Part shown: positions 52,856 to 61,591 of the stretch, one piece after another
How the letters are laid out: each line of letters starts with the position of its first letter
How positions within the stretch are numbered: the first letter of the stretch is position 1
Assembly (NCBI GenBank): GCA_040882845.1
Contig: JBBEAM010000005.1
Span: forward strand, 1-64,000
Direction of reading: 5' to 3'
Source of the DNA: JBBEAM01 sp040882845
GTDB lineage: Bacteria; Pseudomonadota; Alphaproteobacteria; Kiloniellales; DSM-21159
Length of the DNA: 64,000 bases
Translations under genes and position numbers: made by a program
Notes under the pieces: generated by a model
The model's database searches: none
Told to the model about the DNA's origin: nothing
What the model saw: only the letters and a program-made list of their open reading frames with translations

Positions 52856-53893
52856 ATGAAATTCCTCGACGAAGCCAAGATCTTCTTAAAGAGCGCCGAC
52901 GGCGGCAACGGCTGCCTGTCGTTCCGGCGCGAGAAGTACGTCGAGTTCGGGGGCCCCAACGGCGGCGACGGCGGCAAGGGCGGTGACGTGGTCTTCGAGG
53001 CGGTGGACGGCCTCAATACCCTGATCGACTTCCGCTACCAGCAGCATTTCAAGTCCGAGCGCGGCCAGTCCGGCATGGGCAGCGACCGCAGCGGGCGCGC
53101 CGGCAAGGATCTGGTGATCAAGGTTCCCGCCGGTACCCAGGTCCTGAGCGAGGACAAGCAGGAGGTGCTCGCCGACCTGACCGAGGTCGGCCAGCGCATC
53201 GTGCTGCTGAAGGGCGGCGACGGCGGCTTCGGCAACGCTCACTTCAAGACCTCGACCAACCGCGCACCGCGCCGCACCGATCCCGGCTGGCCGGGCGATG
53301 AAGCCTGGGTCTGGCTGCGTCTCAAGCTGATCGCCGACGCCGGTCTCGTCGGCCTGCCGAATGCCGGCAAGTCGACCTTCCTGGCCGCCGTCTCCCGCGC
53401 CCGGCCGAAGATCGCCGACTATCCCTTCACCACGCTGCATCCCAACCTCGGCGTGGTCGAAGCCCACGGCAAGGAGTTCGTGATCGCCGACATCCCCGGC
53501 CTGATCGCGGGCGCCTCCCAGGGCGCCGGCCTCGGCGACCGCTTCCTGGGGCATGTCGAGCGCTGCCGCGTGCTGCTGCATCTGGTCGACAGCACCGCCG
53601 ACGATCTGGCCGGGGCCTACCGTACCGTGCGCGGCGAGCTGGAAGCCTATGGCGGCGGCTTGGCCGAAAAGCCCGAGGTCGTCGCCCTGTCGAAGATCGA
53701 CGCTCTCGACGAGGAGCTGCGCCAGGCCCAGGCGGAGGAGTTCACCGCAGCGACCGGCATCAAGCCGCTGCTGGTCTCCGGCGTCAGCGGCGAGAACCTG
53801 ACCGAGGTGCTCGCCACGCTGCTCGAACATATCGAGGCGGCGAAGCGCGCCGAGGCGGAGGCGGAACGCGAGCCCGAGGCCTGGCAGCCATGA
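52856..53893 (+). CDS. obgE: GTPase ObgE/CgtA
   Basis: 345 residues from MKFLDEAKIFLKSADGGNGC. A glycine-rich Obg domain (residues 1-158: FGGPNGGDGGKGGDV, GKDLVIKVPAGT, GGDGGFGNAHFKTSTNR) precedes the GTPase domain with G1 GLPNAGKST, G3 DIPGLIAGA and G4 SKID. It is a late 50S assembly factor and stress regulator. Stop overlaps the proB start by ATGA. Usual rplU-rpmA-obgE-proB order. Confidence 0.98.
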   Translation: MKFLDEAKIFLKSADGGNGCLSFRREKYVEFGGPNGGDGGKGGDVVFEAVDGLNTLIDFRYQQHFKSERGQSGMGSDRSGRAGKDLVIKVPAGTQVLSEDKQEVLADLTEVGQRIVLLKGGDGGFGNAHFKTSTNRAPRRTDPGWPGDEAWVWLRLKLIADAGLVGLPNAGKSTFLAAVSRARPKIADYPFTTLHPNLGVVEAHGKEFVIADIPGLIAGASQGAGLGDRFLGHVERCRVLLHLVDSTADDLAGAYRTVRGELEAYGGGLAEKPEVVALSKIDALDEELRQAQAEEFTAATGIKPLLVSGVSGENLTEVLATLLEHIEAAKRAEAEAEREPEAWQP

Positions 53894-55008
53894 GCGGAGA
53901 CGCCTTCGGCGGCGCCCGGCGGATCGTGGTCAAGATCGGCTCGGCCCTGCTGGTCGAGCAGGACAGCGGCGCGATCCGCAAAGCCTGGCTGGACTCCCTG
54001 GCCGCCGACATCGCCGCGCTGCGCAAGGCGGGGATCGAGGTGCTGGTGGTCTCCTCCGGCGCCATCGCCGTTGGCCGCACCCACCTCAAGCTGCCCCGGC
54101 GCAGGCTGCGCCTGGAAGAGAGCCAGGCGGCGGCGGCCACCGGGCAGATCCGCCTCGCCCATGCCTATCAGGAGGCCCTTGCGCCGCACGGCATCACCGT
54201 CGCCCAGGTGCTGGTCACCCTGGCGGATACCGAGGAGCGGCGGCGCCACCTCAACGCCCGCTCGACCCTGTCCACGCTGCTCAAGCTCGATGCCGTACCG
54301 GTGATCAACGAGAACGACACCGTGGCGACCAGCGAGATCCGCTATGGCGACAACGACCGCCTGGCCGCCCGGGTCGCGGCGATGATCGACGCCGACGCGC
54401 TGATTCTGCTGTCCGACATCGACGGCCTCTACGACGCCGACCCCAACACCACGCCCGGAGCCAGGCTGATCCCCGAGGTCGCGGCGATCACCCCGGAGAT
54501 CGAGGCGATGGCCGGCGAGGCCCGGCCCGGCTATTCCTCCGGCGGCATGGTGACCAAGATCGCCGCCGCCAAGGTCGCGGTCGCCGGCGGCTGCCGCATG
54601 GCGATCACCGACGGACGGGTGCTGCACCCCCTGAAGCGGATCGCCGAGGGCGGACGCTGCACCTGGTTCCTCTCCGAGGTCGAGCCGCGTACCGCGCGCA
54701 AGCGCTGGATCGCCGGCGCCCTCAAGCCGCTCGGCAGCGTCACCCTCGACGCCGGGGCGGTGAAGGCGCTGAAAAGCGGCAAGTCGCTGCTGCCCGCCGG
54801 GGTGACCGCCATCGCCGGGGAGTTCCAGCGCGGCGACGCCGTGACCCTGCGCGACCCTGAGGGCCGGGAGATCGCCCGCGGCCTGATCGCCTACGACAGC
54901 GGCGCGGCGCGGCAGATCATCGGCCACAAGTCGAAGGACATCGAAGCGCGGCTCGGCTATCGCGGCCGCGAGGAGCTGATCCACCGCGACGATCTGGTGC
55001 TGAACTGA
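53890..55008 (+). CDS. proB: Glutamate 5-kinase
   Basis: 372 residues. An amino-acid kinase domain (RIVVKIGSALLVEQ, VLVVSSGAIAVGRTHL, VPVINENDTVAT, LSDIDGLYDADP, GGMVTKIAAAKVA) with a C-terminal PUA domain (GSVTLDAGAVKALKSGKSLL, ARQIIGHKSKDIE). First step of proline synthesis, phosphorylating glutamate; feedback-inhibited by proline in the family. Its partner proA lies 1.5 kb downstream, separated by an AT-richer insert. Confidence 0.97.
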   Translation: MSGDAFGGARRIVVKIGSALLVEQDSGAIRKAWLDSLAADIAALRKAGIEVLVVSSGAIAVGRTHLKLPRRRLRLEESQAAAATGQIRLAHAYQEALAPHGITVAQVLVTLADTEERRRHLNARSTLSTLLKLDAVPVINENDTVATSEIRYGDNDRLAARVAAMIDADALILLSDIDGLYDADPNTTPGARLIPEVAAITPEIEAMAGEARPGYSSGGMVTKIAAAKVAVAGGCRMAITDGRVLHPLKRIAEGGRCTWFLSEVEPRTARKRWIAGALKPLGSVTLDAGAVKALKSGKSLLPAGVTAIAGEFQRGDAVTLRDPEGREIARGLIAYDSGAARQIIGHKSKDIEARLGYRGREELIHRDDLVLN

Positions 55009-55534
55009 AGGGACCCAGGCTAGGCGCGGCAAAGGGACCAGCGAAAAAGCACTACACAGCGCAAAACCGAGACGTTATGGTCCGAACCGCATTGTGGCGC
55101 GATACGCTATCCATTTGGATACACCGCTACGCAATGCGAATTCTCCCCGGTGATCCTGAAATGGATGCCTTGGGAGCCTTGGATGACCGAGGGTAGCGTT
55201 GGCTATCCGCCTACAGCGCGGATGGTTGCTAGCGACGCGATCCGCTCCGGTCTGACCGGCGCCAGAGGCATCGGTCCGCCCAAGGAGCCCATTGCGTGCG
55301 GCGACCTCCCGGCGGCTGGCATTGCCAGCCTCGGCGGAGATAGCGTCCTCGAGTCCGGACTGCGGGAGAGGGCCGGCGGGAGGTCGCATGAGCTCAGAAA
55401 CCACCGAAGCAGCTACAGAAAATCGCGCGCGCTTCTCGACAACTGGAGCGCCCGCCTCGCCGTGTGACCCAGGGCTGACAATCTACCCAATTGGATCAAA
55501 CCTGAAAATTTAACAACAACAAGGAGCCAGATCA
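55009..55534. other. Gene-free stretch after proB
   Basis: No convincing gene. Open frames on both strands around 55075-55467 lack RBS and recognisable domains. GC falls toward the right end, marking the left edge of the insert between proB and proA. Confidence 0.5.
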
Positions 55535-55747
55535 TTGCAGTTGCATGCTAAGATTTCTCTTAGAAAAGCCATTTCGAGCGACGTGCTGGAATCGGTCAAT
55601 AGCTATCTTAAACAGTTTGGCAAAGACAAGCACACTATAGAGCATTTTGATGGAGCGGTTTTCATTTATGTCTCCAACGACCGAGATGCTGCGCTTCTGA
55701 AGGAGAATTTTCCAGACGTTGTCGCGGATATTGAGGAACTTTATTGA
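55535..55747 (+). CDS. Small hypothetical protein (70 aa)
   Basis: TTG start preceded by AAGGAG at eight bases; no in-frame ATG is near. The product begins QLHAKISLRKAISSDVLE and continues with HFDGAVFIYVSNDRDAALL and DVVADIEELY, a mixed helix/strand pattern of a small globular protein. GC content is clearly lower than in proB and proA. Not recognised. Confidence 0.55.
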   Translation: MQLHAKISLRKAISSDVLESVNSYLKQFGKDKHTIEHFDGAVFIYVSNDRDAALLKENFPDVVADIEELY

Positions 55748-55783
55748 GCGCTGAAACATGAGTAAAAAATTGAATATGAAGGC

Positions 55784-56068
55784 ATGAGAATGATCAAGAA
55801 ATCGCGAGGACGACACATTCAAATTTCAGTGGGAGATCGTTTTGAACAACGGTCTGGGCGCCGCGCAGTATGGATCGTTACCGCACTGCGAGCGGACCAC
55901 GCCGGTCATCCGCATGTTGCCTTGGCCCTGGAGCAGGAGCCAGCAGAGGTGATGACGCTTGCTCACACAGCGCTTGAGGATCCAATCAGATTCAGGAAGC
56001 TGCCAGATGAACGAAGCGTAGAAAGCGATGACGAAGAGAGCGCTTATGACAGGCAGAGACATCAATAA
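55784..56068 (+). CDS. Small hypothetical protein (94 aa), related to the next small ORF
   Basis: Start ATG, or the ATG two codons later, which has GAAGG at better spacing. After a basic N-terminus it reads IQISVGDRFEQR, AVWIVTALRADHAGHPHVAL and TALEDPIRFRKLP, then an acidic tail. The order 'VG-x-x-F ... W-x-V ... V-x-L ... L-x-DP-x-x-x-x-K' is shared with the ORF at 56153, suggesting a common small beta-barrel fold. Unknown function; similar short proteins occur near phage and mobile DNA in alphaproteobacteria. Confidence 0.55.
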   Translation: MRMIKKSRGRHIQISVGDRFEQRSGRRAVWIVTALRADHAGHPHVALALEQEPAEVMTLAHTALEDPIRFRKLPDERSVESDDEESAYDRQRHQ

Positions 56069-56152
56069 TTGGCGGTTGTTTCAGCGCAGCATGGCAGCTG
56101 GGCCTATGTATCCTAGACCGAGATGTCCGCGCCCGGCCTCGTAGGAGGAGAA

Positions 56153-56341
56153 ATGGCTGAGAAGAAAATTGAAGTTGGACAAAAATTTATCGACGCGAAT
56201 CCACCTAGCTATGAGTGGCGCGTTCTGGAAATACGTGGCGAGAATGTGCTCCTTCAGCGCGTGGATAAAGAGAGAGTATCACGCATCCCGCCAGCGGAAG
56301 TTCTACTCGATCCACTTTATTACAAAAAAATTAGAGTATAG
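56153..56341 (+). CDS. Small hypothetical protein (62 aa)
   Basis: A strong GGAGGAG just before the ATG fixes the start. The product reads KIEVGQKFIDANPPSYEWRV, LEIRGENVLLQRVDKERVSR and VLLDPLYYKKIRV. Same motif order as the preceding ORF, so the two may be diverged paralogues. GC is about 45-50 percent by eye, well below the flanking genes. Confidence 0.6.
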   Translation: MAEKKIEVGQKFIDANPPSYEWRVLEIRGENVLLQRVDKERVSRIPPAEVLLDPLYYKKIRV

Positions 56342-56549
56342 ATAACAATACCATCCTGTGTTTTACCGATACTAGATTGATTTATCTCTTCGGTTCACGG
56401 GAAATTTTAAGAGAGAGAGCGAAAGCTGCAATCCTTGGCGGTATCGGGCTGCTCTGAGCAGCTATTCTCCATGGCGGCCCGGAGTTGAGCAGGGGGCTAG
56501 GCGTGGCGGCTCGCCGGCGCTAACCTGCCGAGCGCCAAGGAGAAGAGAA

Positions 56550-57833
56550 ATGGCGGCAGTCGAAGAAATCACGAGGGACGACCTGGAAGCGCAGATGCTG
56601 GCGCTGGGCAAGGCCGCGCGCGCGGCCGCGGCGGAGCTCGCTCTCGCTCCGGCCGAAGCCAAGGCCAAGGCGCTGCGCGCCGCCGCCGCCGCCCTCCGCA
56701 GCAACGCCGAGACCCTCAAGGCGGCCAATGCCGAAGACATGGCAGCCGGACGCAGCAAGGGCCTGACGGCGGCGCTGCTCGACCGCCTGGAGCTGAACGA
56801 CGCGCGGATCGAGTCCATGGCCGCCGGGCTGGAGGCCATCGCCGACTTCCCCGATCCCGTGGGCCGGACCCTGGCCGAGTGGGACCGCCCCAACGGACTG
56901 AAGATCGCCCGGGTCTCCGTGCCGCTCGGCGTGATCGGCATCATCTACGAGTCCCGGCCCAACGTCACCGCCGACGCCGGCGGACTCTGCCTCAAGGCGG
57001 GCAACGCGGCGATCCTGCGCGGCGGCTCGGAGTCGGCGCGCTCCTCTGGCGCCATCCTCGACTGCCTCAAGGCGGGCCTCAAGGAAGCCGGGCTGCCGGA
57101 AGCCGCCGTGCAGAGCCTGCCGACCACGGACCGCGCGGCGGTCGGCGTCCTGCTGCGCATGAACGACTTCGTCGACGTCATCGTGCCGCGCGGCGGGCGC
57201 GGCCTGATCGAGCGGGTCCTCGCCGAGTCGAAGATCCCCGTGATGGCCCACCTCGACGGCCTCTGCCACACCTACCTCCACGCCGCCGCCGATCCGGAGA
57301 AGGCGCGCAAGATCGCGATCAACGCCAAGCTGCGCCGGGTATCGATCTGCGGCGCCATGGAGACCCTGCTGGTCGACAAGGCAGTGCTGGAGCGCCTGCT
57401 GCCGCCGATCCTCGAGGAGCTGATCGCCGGCGGCTGCGAAATCCGCGGCGACGCGGCCGTACAGGGGCTCGATACACGGGTGATCCCGGCGAAGCCGGAG
57501 GACTGGGACACCGAGTATCTCGAGCCGATTCTCTCGGTGAGGGCGGTGGACGGCCTGGAGGACGCGCTGGCGCACATCGCCGCCCACGGCTCCCACCACA
57601 CCGAGGCCATCGTCACCGAGGACCAGGCCGCCGCCGGCCGCTTCCTGGCCGAGGTCGACGCCGCCATCGTGATGCACAATGCCTCGACCCAGTTCGCCGA
57701 CGGCGGCGAGTTCGGCATGGGCGCCGAGATCGGCATCTCCACCGGCAAGCTGCACGCCCGCGGGCCGGTCGGCGCCGAACAGCTCACCTCCGTCAAGTAC
57801 GTCGTCCGCGGGAATGGCCAAACCCGGCCCTGA
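56550..57833 (+). CDS. proA: Gamma-glutamyl phosphate reductase
   Basis: 427 residues, RBS GGAGAAGAG. ALDH-superfamily fold: PLGVIGIIYESRPNVTADAG, LCLKAGNAAILRGGSES, VPRGGRGLIERVL, the catalytic Cys in VSICGAMETLL, and HTEAIVTEDQAAAGRFL. Second step of proline synthesis, reducing glutamyl phosphate to the semialdehyde with NADPH. Overlaps nadD by 20 bp. Confidence 0.97.
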   Translation: MAAVEEITRDDLEAQMLALGKAARAAAAELALAPAEAKAKALRAAAAALRSNAETLKAANAEDMAAGRSKGLTAALLDRLELNDARIESMAAGLEAIADFPDPVGRTLAEWDRPNGLKIARVSVPLGVIGIIYESRPNVTADAGGLCLKAGNAAILRGGSESARSSGAILDCLKAGLKEAGLPEAAVQSLPTTDRAAVGVLLRMNDFVDVIVPRGGRGLIERVLAESKIPVMAHLDGLCHTYLHAAADPEKARKIAINAKLRRVSICGAMETLLVDKAVLERLLPPILEELIAGGCEIRGDAAVQGLDTRVIPAKPEDWDTEYLEPILSVRAVDGLEDALAHIAAHGSHHTEAIVTEDQAAAGRFLAEVDAAIVMHNASTQFADGGEFGMGAEIGISTGKLHARGPVGAEQLTSVKYVVRGNGQTRP

Positions 57834-58500
57834 CCCCCAGGCCGCAGCGATTCCCACCCCGGCGCGCCTGGCCGCCGCTCTGGGCGGTCATCTGCCCGTG
57901 GCGGGGCAGAAGATCGGCCTGCTCGGCGGCTCCTTCAATCCGGGGCATCAGGGACACCGGCACATCTCCCTCGAGGCGCTGAAGCTCCTCGGCCTCGACG
58001 AGGTCTGGTGGCTGGTCTCGCCGCAGAATCCGCTGAAGCCGCCTAAGGGCATGGCGCCGCTCGCCGAGAGGCTCGAGACGGCGCGCGCCGCCGCCAGGCA
58101 CCCGCGAATCCGGATTACCGCTATCGAACGCGTCCTGGACACGGTCTACACGGCGGAAACCCTGGGCAGACTGGTCGACCGTTTTCCAAGAGTGCGCTTC
58201 GTCTGGATCATGGGCGCCGACAACCTGACGCAGGTCGACCGCTGGCAGGATTGGCAGGAAATCTTTCATCTCACTCCCGTTGCGGTTTTCGACCGCCCAA
58301 CCTATTCTCTAAGGGCATTGGCTGCGAAGGCGGCCCGGCGGTTTGCCCGCGAACGTCTGAGCGGGCGCAGGATTGCCGGCCTGGCAGCGGCAGAGCCGCC
58401 CGCCTGGTCTTTCCTGTACATCCGCCTTAACCCGCTTTCCGCCACTGACTTGCGGAACCGTTCGGGCCGCAACAACCGAGCAATGGAGACAAAGAGGTAA
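57814..58500 (+). CDS. nadD: Nicotinate-nucleotide adenylyltransferase
   Basis: 228 residues from the ATG inside the proA 3' end. Nucleotidyltransferase motif IGLLGGSFNPGHQGHRHIS (the HxGH site), SPQNPLKPPKGMAPLAERL, FVWIMGADNLTQVDRWQDW and the closing ISSTxxR-like segment NPLSATDLRNR. Makes deamido-NAD from nicotinate mononucleotide and ATP. Followed by rsfS after 14 bp. Confidence 0.95.
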   Translation: MAKPGPDPQAAAIPTPARLAAALGGHLPVAGQKIGLLGGSFNPGHQGHRHISLEALKLLGLDEVWWLVSPQNPLKPPKGMAPLAERLETARAAARHPRIRITAIERVLDTVYTAETLGRLVDRFPRVRFVWIMGADNLTQVDRWQDWQEIFHLTPVAVFDRPTYSLRALAAKAARRFARERLSGRRIAGLAAAEPPAWSFLYIRLNPLSATDLRNRSGRNNRAMETKR

Positions 58501-58514
58501 GTGCCATAGCGAAA

Positions 58515-58919
58515 ATGACCTCCGCGCAGAACGCCCGGGATCTGGACTCGGGTCGTGCGCAAAGCGATCGGCTTATCGAGCTGGTCAAAATCTCCCTGGA
58601 TGACGACAAGGCCATCGACGCCGTCGTCATCGACCTCGCCGGCAAAACCTCCTTCGCAGACTACATGGTGATCGCCAGCGGGCGCTCCGCCCGCCAGGTG
58701 GCCGCCATGGCGCAGCATCTGCAGGAGAAGCTGAAGGGCGAGGGCTACAAGAATCTCGCCGTGGAAGGTCTGCAGCAGGGCGACTGGGTCCTGCTCGACG
58801 CGGGCGATGTCATCGTCCATATCTTCCGGCCGGAGGTGCGGGAGTTCTACAACCTCGAGAAGATGTGGGATATCGCTATCCCGCAGAATCCAGAGGAACG
58901 GAGCGCCGCAAACGCCTGA
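58515..58919 (+). CDS. rsfS: Ribosome silencing factor RsfS
   Basis: 134 residues. LIELVKISLDDDKAIDAVVI, GKTSFADYMVIASGRSARQV, GDWVLLDAGDVIVHIFRPEV and REFYNLEKMW are the RsfS/DUF143 signature. Binds L14 and blocks subunit joining in starvation. Standard nadD-rsfS-rlmH order. Confidence 0.96.
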   Translation: MTSAQNARDLDSGRAQSDRLIELVKISLDDDKAIDAVVIDLAGKTSFADYMVIASGRSARQVAAMAQHLQEKLKGEGYKNLAVEGLQQGDWVLLDAGDVIVHIFRPEVREFYNLEKMWDIAIPQNPEERSAANA

Positions 58920-59012
58920 CCGGCGCAGCGGCGGCACGCCGGCCGCTGTCCATAAGCCACGAACGCGCGGCCGCGCCGCTCGGCACTGCGGGCGCGAAGC
59001 GGAGACGCGAGC

Positions 59013-59486
59013 ATGCGCGTGACCATCGCCGCCGTCGGGCGGGTGAAAAGCGGGCCGGACCGCGATCTCTACGAGGACTATGCCAAGCGCCTTGCCCGCG
59101 GCGGCCTGCTCGGGCCGCTGGAGCTCAAGGAAGTCGAGGCCCGCGGCAAGCTCTCCCCGGAGGAGCTGAAAGCCCGCGAGGGCGCGCTGCTGCTCGCCGC
59201 CGTGCCACCGGGCGCGGCCATCGTCGCGCTGGACGAGCGCGGCCTGGAGCTCGACAGCGCCGGCTTTGCCGCCCGGCTCGGCGCCTGGCGCGACCAGGGA
59301 CGGCGCGACGTGGCCTTCCTGATCGGCGGCGCCGGGGGCCTCGGCAAGGAACCCCGCCAGGCCGCCGATCTGATTCTCCGCTTCGGCCGCCTGACCTGGC
59401 CGCACCGGCTGGTCCGGCCGCTGCTCGCAGAACAGCTCTACCGGGCCGAGACCATACTCTCCGGCCATCCCTACCACCGCGAATGA
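59013..59486 (+). CDS. rlmH: 23S rRNA (pseudouridine1915-N3)-methyltransferase RlmH
   Basis: 157 residues, family length. VTIAAVGRVKSGPDRDLYED, IVALDERGLELDS, VAFLIGGAGGLGKE (SAM-binding trefoil knot), LTWPHRLVRPLLAEQLYRAE and the end GHPYHRE. Modifies helix 69 of 23S rRNA. Confidence 0.97.
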   Translation: MRVTIAAVGRVKSGPDRDLYEDYAKRLARGGLLGPLELKEVEARGKLSPEELKAREGALLLAAVPPGAAIVALDERGLELDSAGFAARLGAWRDQGRRDVAFLIGGAGGLGKEPRQAADLILRFGRLTWPHRLVRPLLAEQLYRAETILSGHPYHRE

Positions 59487-59574
59487 CACCAAGTTAAGCA
59501 GCGCGGGGCCTTGGCCCCGGCGGCGTCAGCCGCTACAACGGCGGCGCCTGTTCCGACCCTGCGAGGATCCTCGA

Positions 59575-60231
59575 ATGAACCGTCTCGTCCTGCTGCGCCA
59601 TGGCCAGAGCACCTGGAACCTGGAGAACCGCTTCACCGGCTTCACCGACGTCGAACTGACCGAGAACGGCCGCGCCGAAGCGCGCATCGCCGGAGAGCTG
59701 CTGGCCGGCGTCCACTTCGACAAGGTGTTCTGCTCGACCCTGAAGCGCGCCATCGAGACCGTGGAGATCGCGCTGGAAGCAAGCGGCAGCAACGGCCACC
59801 TGCGCCGCGATGGCGGCTGGGACATGACCCTGCACGACGACCTGCGCGAGCGCGACTACGGCGACCTGGCCGGGCTCAACAAGGCGGAAACCGCCGAGAA
59901 GTACGGCGACGAGCAGGTGCACATCTGGCGCCGCAGCTACGACACCCCGCCGCCGGGCGGCGAGAGCCTCTCCGATGTGGTCGAACGCGTTACTCCCTAC
60001 TACGAGGCGGCGATCGCGCCGGAGATCGAGGCCGGCAAGACCGTCCTGCTCGGCGCCCACGGCAACACCGTGCGGGCGCTGCTGATCGTGCTCGGCGGCT
60101 ATACGCCCGAGCAGATTCCCGAGGTCGAGATTCCGACCGGCGTGCCGCTGATTTTCGAGTACGAGAACGGGCGGGTCCAGGGCCACCATTTCATGCATCA
60201 TCCCGAGCCGCCGGAGGCGGATCAGGCCTGA
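59575..60231 (+). CDS. gpmA: 2,3-bisphosphoglycerate-dependent phosphoglycerate mutase
   Basis: 218 residues. Histidine phosphatase signature LVLLRHGQSTWNLENRFTGF, CSTLKRAIETVEIAL, HDDLRERDYGDLAGLNKAE, PPGGESLSDVVERV and GAHGNTVRALLIVL. Converts 3- to 2-phosphoglycerate with a phosphohistidine. It occupies the place between rlmH and envC where I would expect the cofactor-independent gpmI in many alphaproteobacteria. Confidence 0.93.
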   Translation: MNRLVLLRHGQSTWNLENRFTGFTDVELTENGRAEARIAGELLAGVHFDKVFCSTLKRAIETVEIALEASGSNGHLRRDGGWDMTLHDDLRERDYGDLAGLNKAETAEKYGDEQVHIWRRSYDTPPPGGESLSDVVERVTPYYEAAIAPEIEAGKTVLLGAHGNTVRALLIVLGGYTPEQIPEVEIPTGVPLIFEYENGRVQGHHFMHHPEPPEADQA

Positions 60232-60301
60232 CCAGGAGGCGACGGAAAAGCGGCCTCCTCCATCCTCGCCGCTGTCCCGCAGATCGGGTAAGCTGGCGGC
60301 C

Positions 60302-61591
60302 ATGTGGAAACGCTGGAGTCTCCTGCTCTGCGGCGGCGCCTTGTCGGCGGCGCTCTGCCATGCCCCGGCGCTGGCCCAAACCCAGCTGGCCCAAACCGAG
60401 GGCGGCCTGGAGGAGCGCAAACAGGAGCTCGGCCGCGAAGCCGAAGCCTTGCAGGCGGAGATCGCGTCCCTGCGCGAGGCGGCGATCGGCACCGCACGCA
60501 ACGCCCAGGACCTGGAAAGCGAATTGACCCGGATCGAAGGCCGCTTGTCAGCGCTGGAGCGCGAGGAGGAGACCAAGCGCGGCCAGCTCTCCGAGCAGCG
60601 GGAGAAGCTGGCGCAGCTCCTGGCAGCCCTGCAGCGCCTAGCCTTGCAGCCGCCGGAAAGCCTGCTGATGACCCCGGGTGCGCCGCTCGAGCATGTGCGC
60701 AGCGCCATGCTGCTCGGCATCGCCGTACCGGAGATTGAGGAGCGCGCCGCCGCCCTGCGCGACGAACTGGAGGCACTGGCCACGCTGCGCGAGGACATCG
60801 AGCGCCAGCGCAGCGCGCTGGCCCGCCGGGCCGAGGAACTCGACAGCGAGCGGGCGCGTCTGGAGAGCATAGTCGCAGAGAAGCAGGACCTGGAAAGCGG
60901 TCTGCGCAGCCAGAGCGCGGAGATCGCGGAACGCCTGAACGATCTGGCCGAGCGCGCGGAGACGGTCGACACCCTGATCGTCGAACTAGACAAGCAGACC
61001 GCCGAGACCTTTTCCGCGCGGCCAACCCCGCGGCCGAACGAACTGCAGCAGGCCGCCCTGCCGCCCGTACCGCAAGAGAACGCTGAGGCCCGACCCCCGG
61101 AGGGCGAGGACGGTGACGCGCGCGAAACGATGTCGGCGCCACAGCCGCAGATCGCCCTGGCGCGGCCCAGCGATATCCGTAGCTTCCCGGAGAGTCCCGG
61201 GGGGCTGTTGACGCCGGTACGCGGCAGCCTCTCCCTCGGCTTCGGTGGACACCGCGAGAACGGAGAAACCTCCCAAGGGATTCTGCTCTCCGCGCGGCCG
61301 GCGGCGCAGGTCGTCGCGCCCTATGACGGTAAGGTCGCCTACGCCGGCCAGTTCCGGCGCTACGGGCTGATCTTGATCATCGAACACGACGGCCGATATC
61401 ATAGTCTGCTGGCCGGGTTGGACCGCATCGACGCGATCGTCGGCCAGTGGGTTTTGGCCGGTGAGCCTGTCGGGGTGATGACGTCACGACAAGGCCGTAA
61501 TCCGGAGCTTTATTTGGAACTTCGCCGGGCGGGCAAACCAGTCGACCCCCTGCCCTGGATCGAAAACTTGAACAGCAAGGCGGAAGGTTAA
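60302..61591 (+). CDS. EnvC-like murein hydrolase activator (M23/LytM domain, degenerate)
   Basis: 429 residues. Signal peptide (LLLCGGALSAALCHAPALA), a long coiled coil from about residue 35 to 240 (repeated LERKQELGREAEAL-type heptads), a Pro-rich linker and a C-terminal LytM fold (VVAPYDGKVAYAGQFRRYGL, ILIIEHDGRYHSLLAGLDR). The zinc ligands of active M23 peptidases are absent: the HxxxD position reads SQGILLS and the HxH position ELYLELR. So it probably activates amidases at the septum rather than cutting murein. Its stop shares a base with the ctpA start. Confidence 0.92.
   Translation: MWKRWSLLLCGGALSAALCHAPALAQTQLAQTEGGLEERKQELGREAEALQAEIASLREAAIGTARNAQDLESELTRIEGRLSALEREEETKRGQLSEQREKLAQLLAALQRLALQPPESLLMTPGAPLEHVRSAMLLGIAVPEIEERAAALRDELEALATLREDIERQRSALARRAEELDSERARLESIVAEKQDLESGLRSQSAEIAERLNDLAERAETVDTLIVELDKQTAETFSARPTPRPNELQQAALPPVPQENAEARPPEGEDGDARETMSAPQPQIALARPSDIRSFPESPGGLLTPVRGSLSLGFGGHRENGETSQGILLSARPAAQVVAPYDGKVAYAGQFRRYGLILIIEHDGRYHSLLAGLDRIDAIVGQWVLAGEPVGVMTSRQGRNPELYLELRRAGKPVDPLPWIENLNSKAEG

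Noticed and set aside
55075..55467. ORFs on both strands after proB
   Set aside because: They overlap each other, lack ribosome binding sites and have no recognisable motif.
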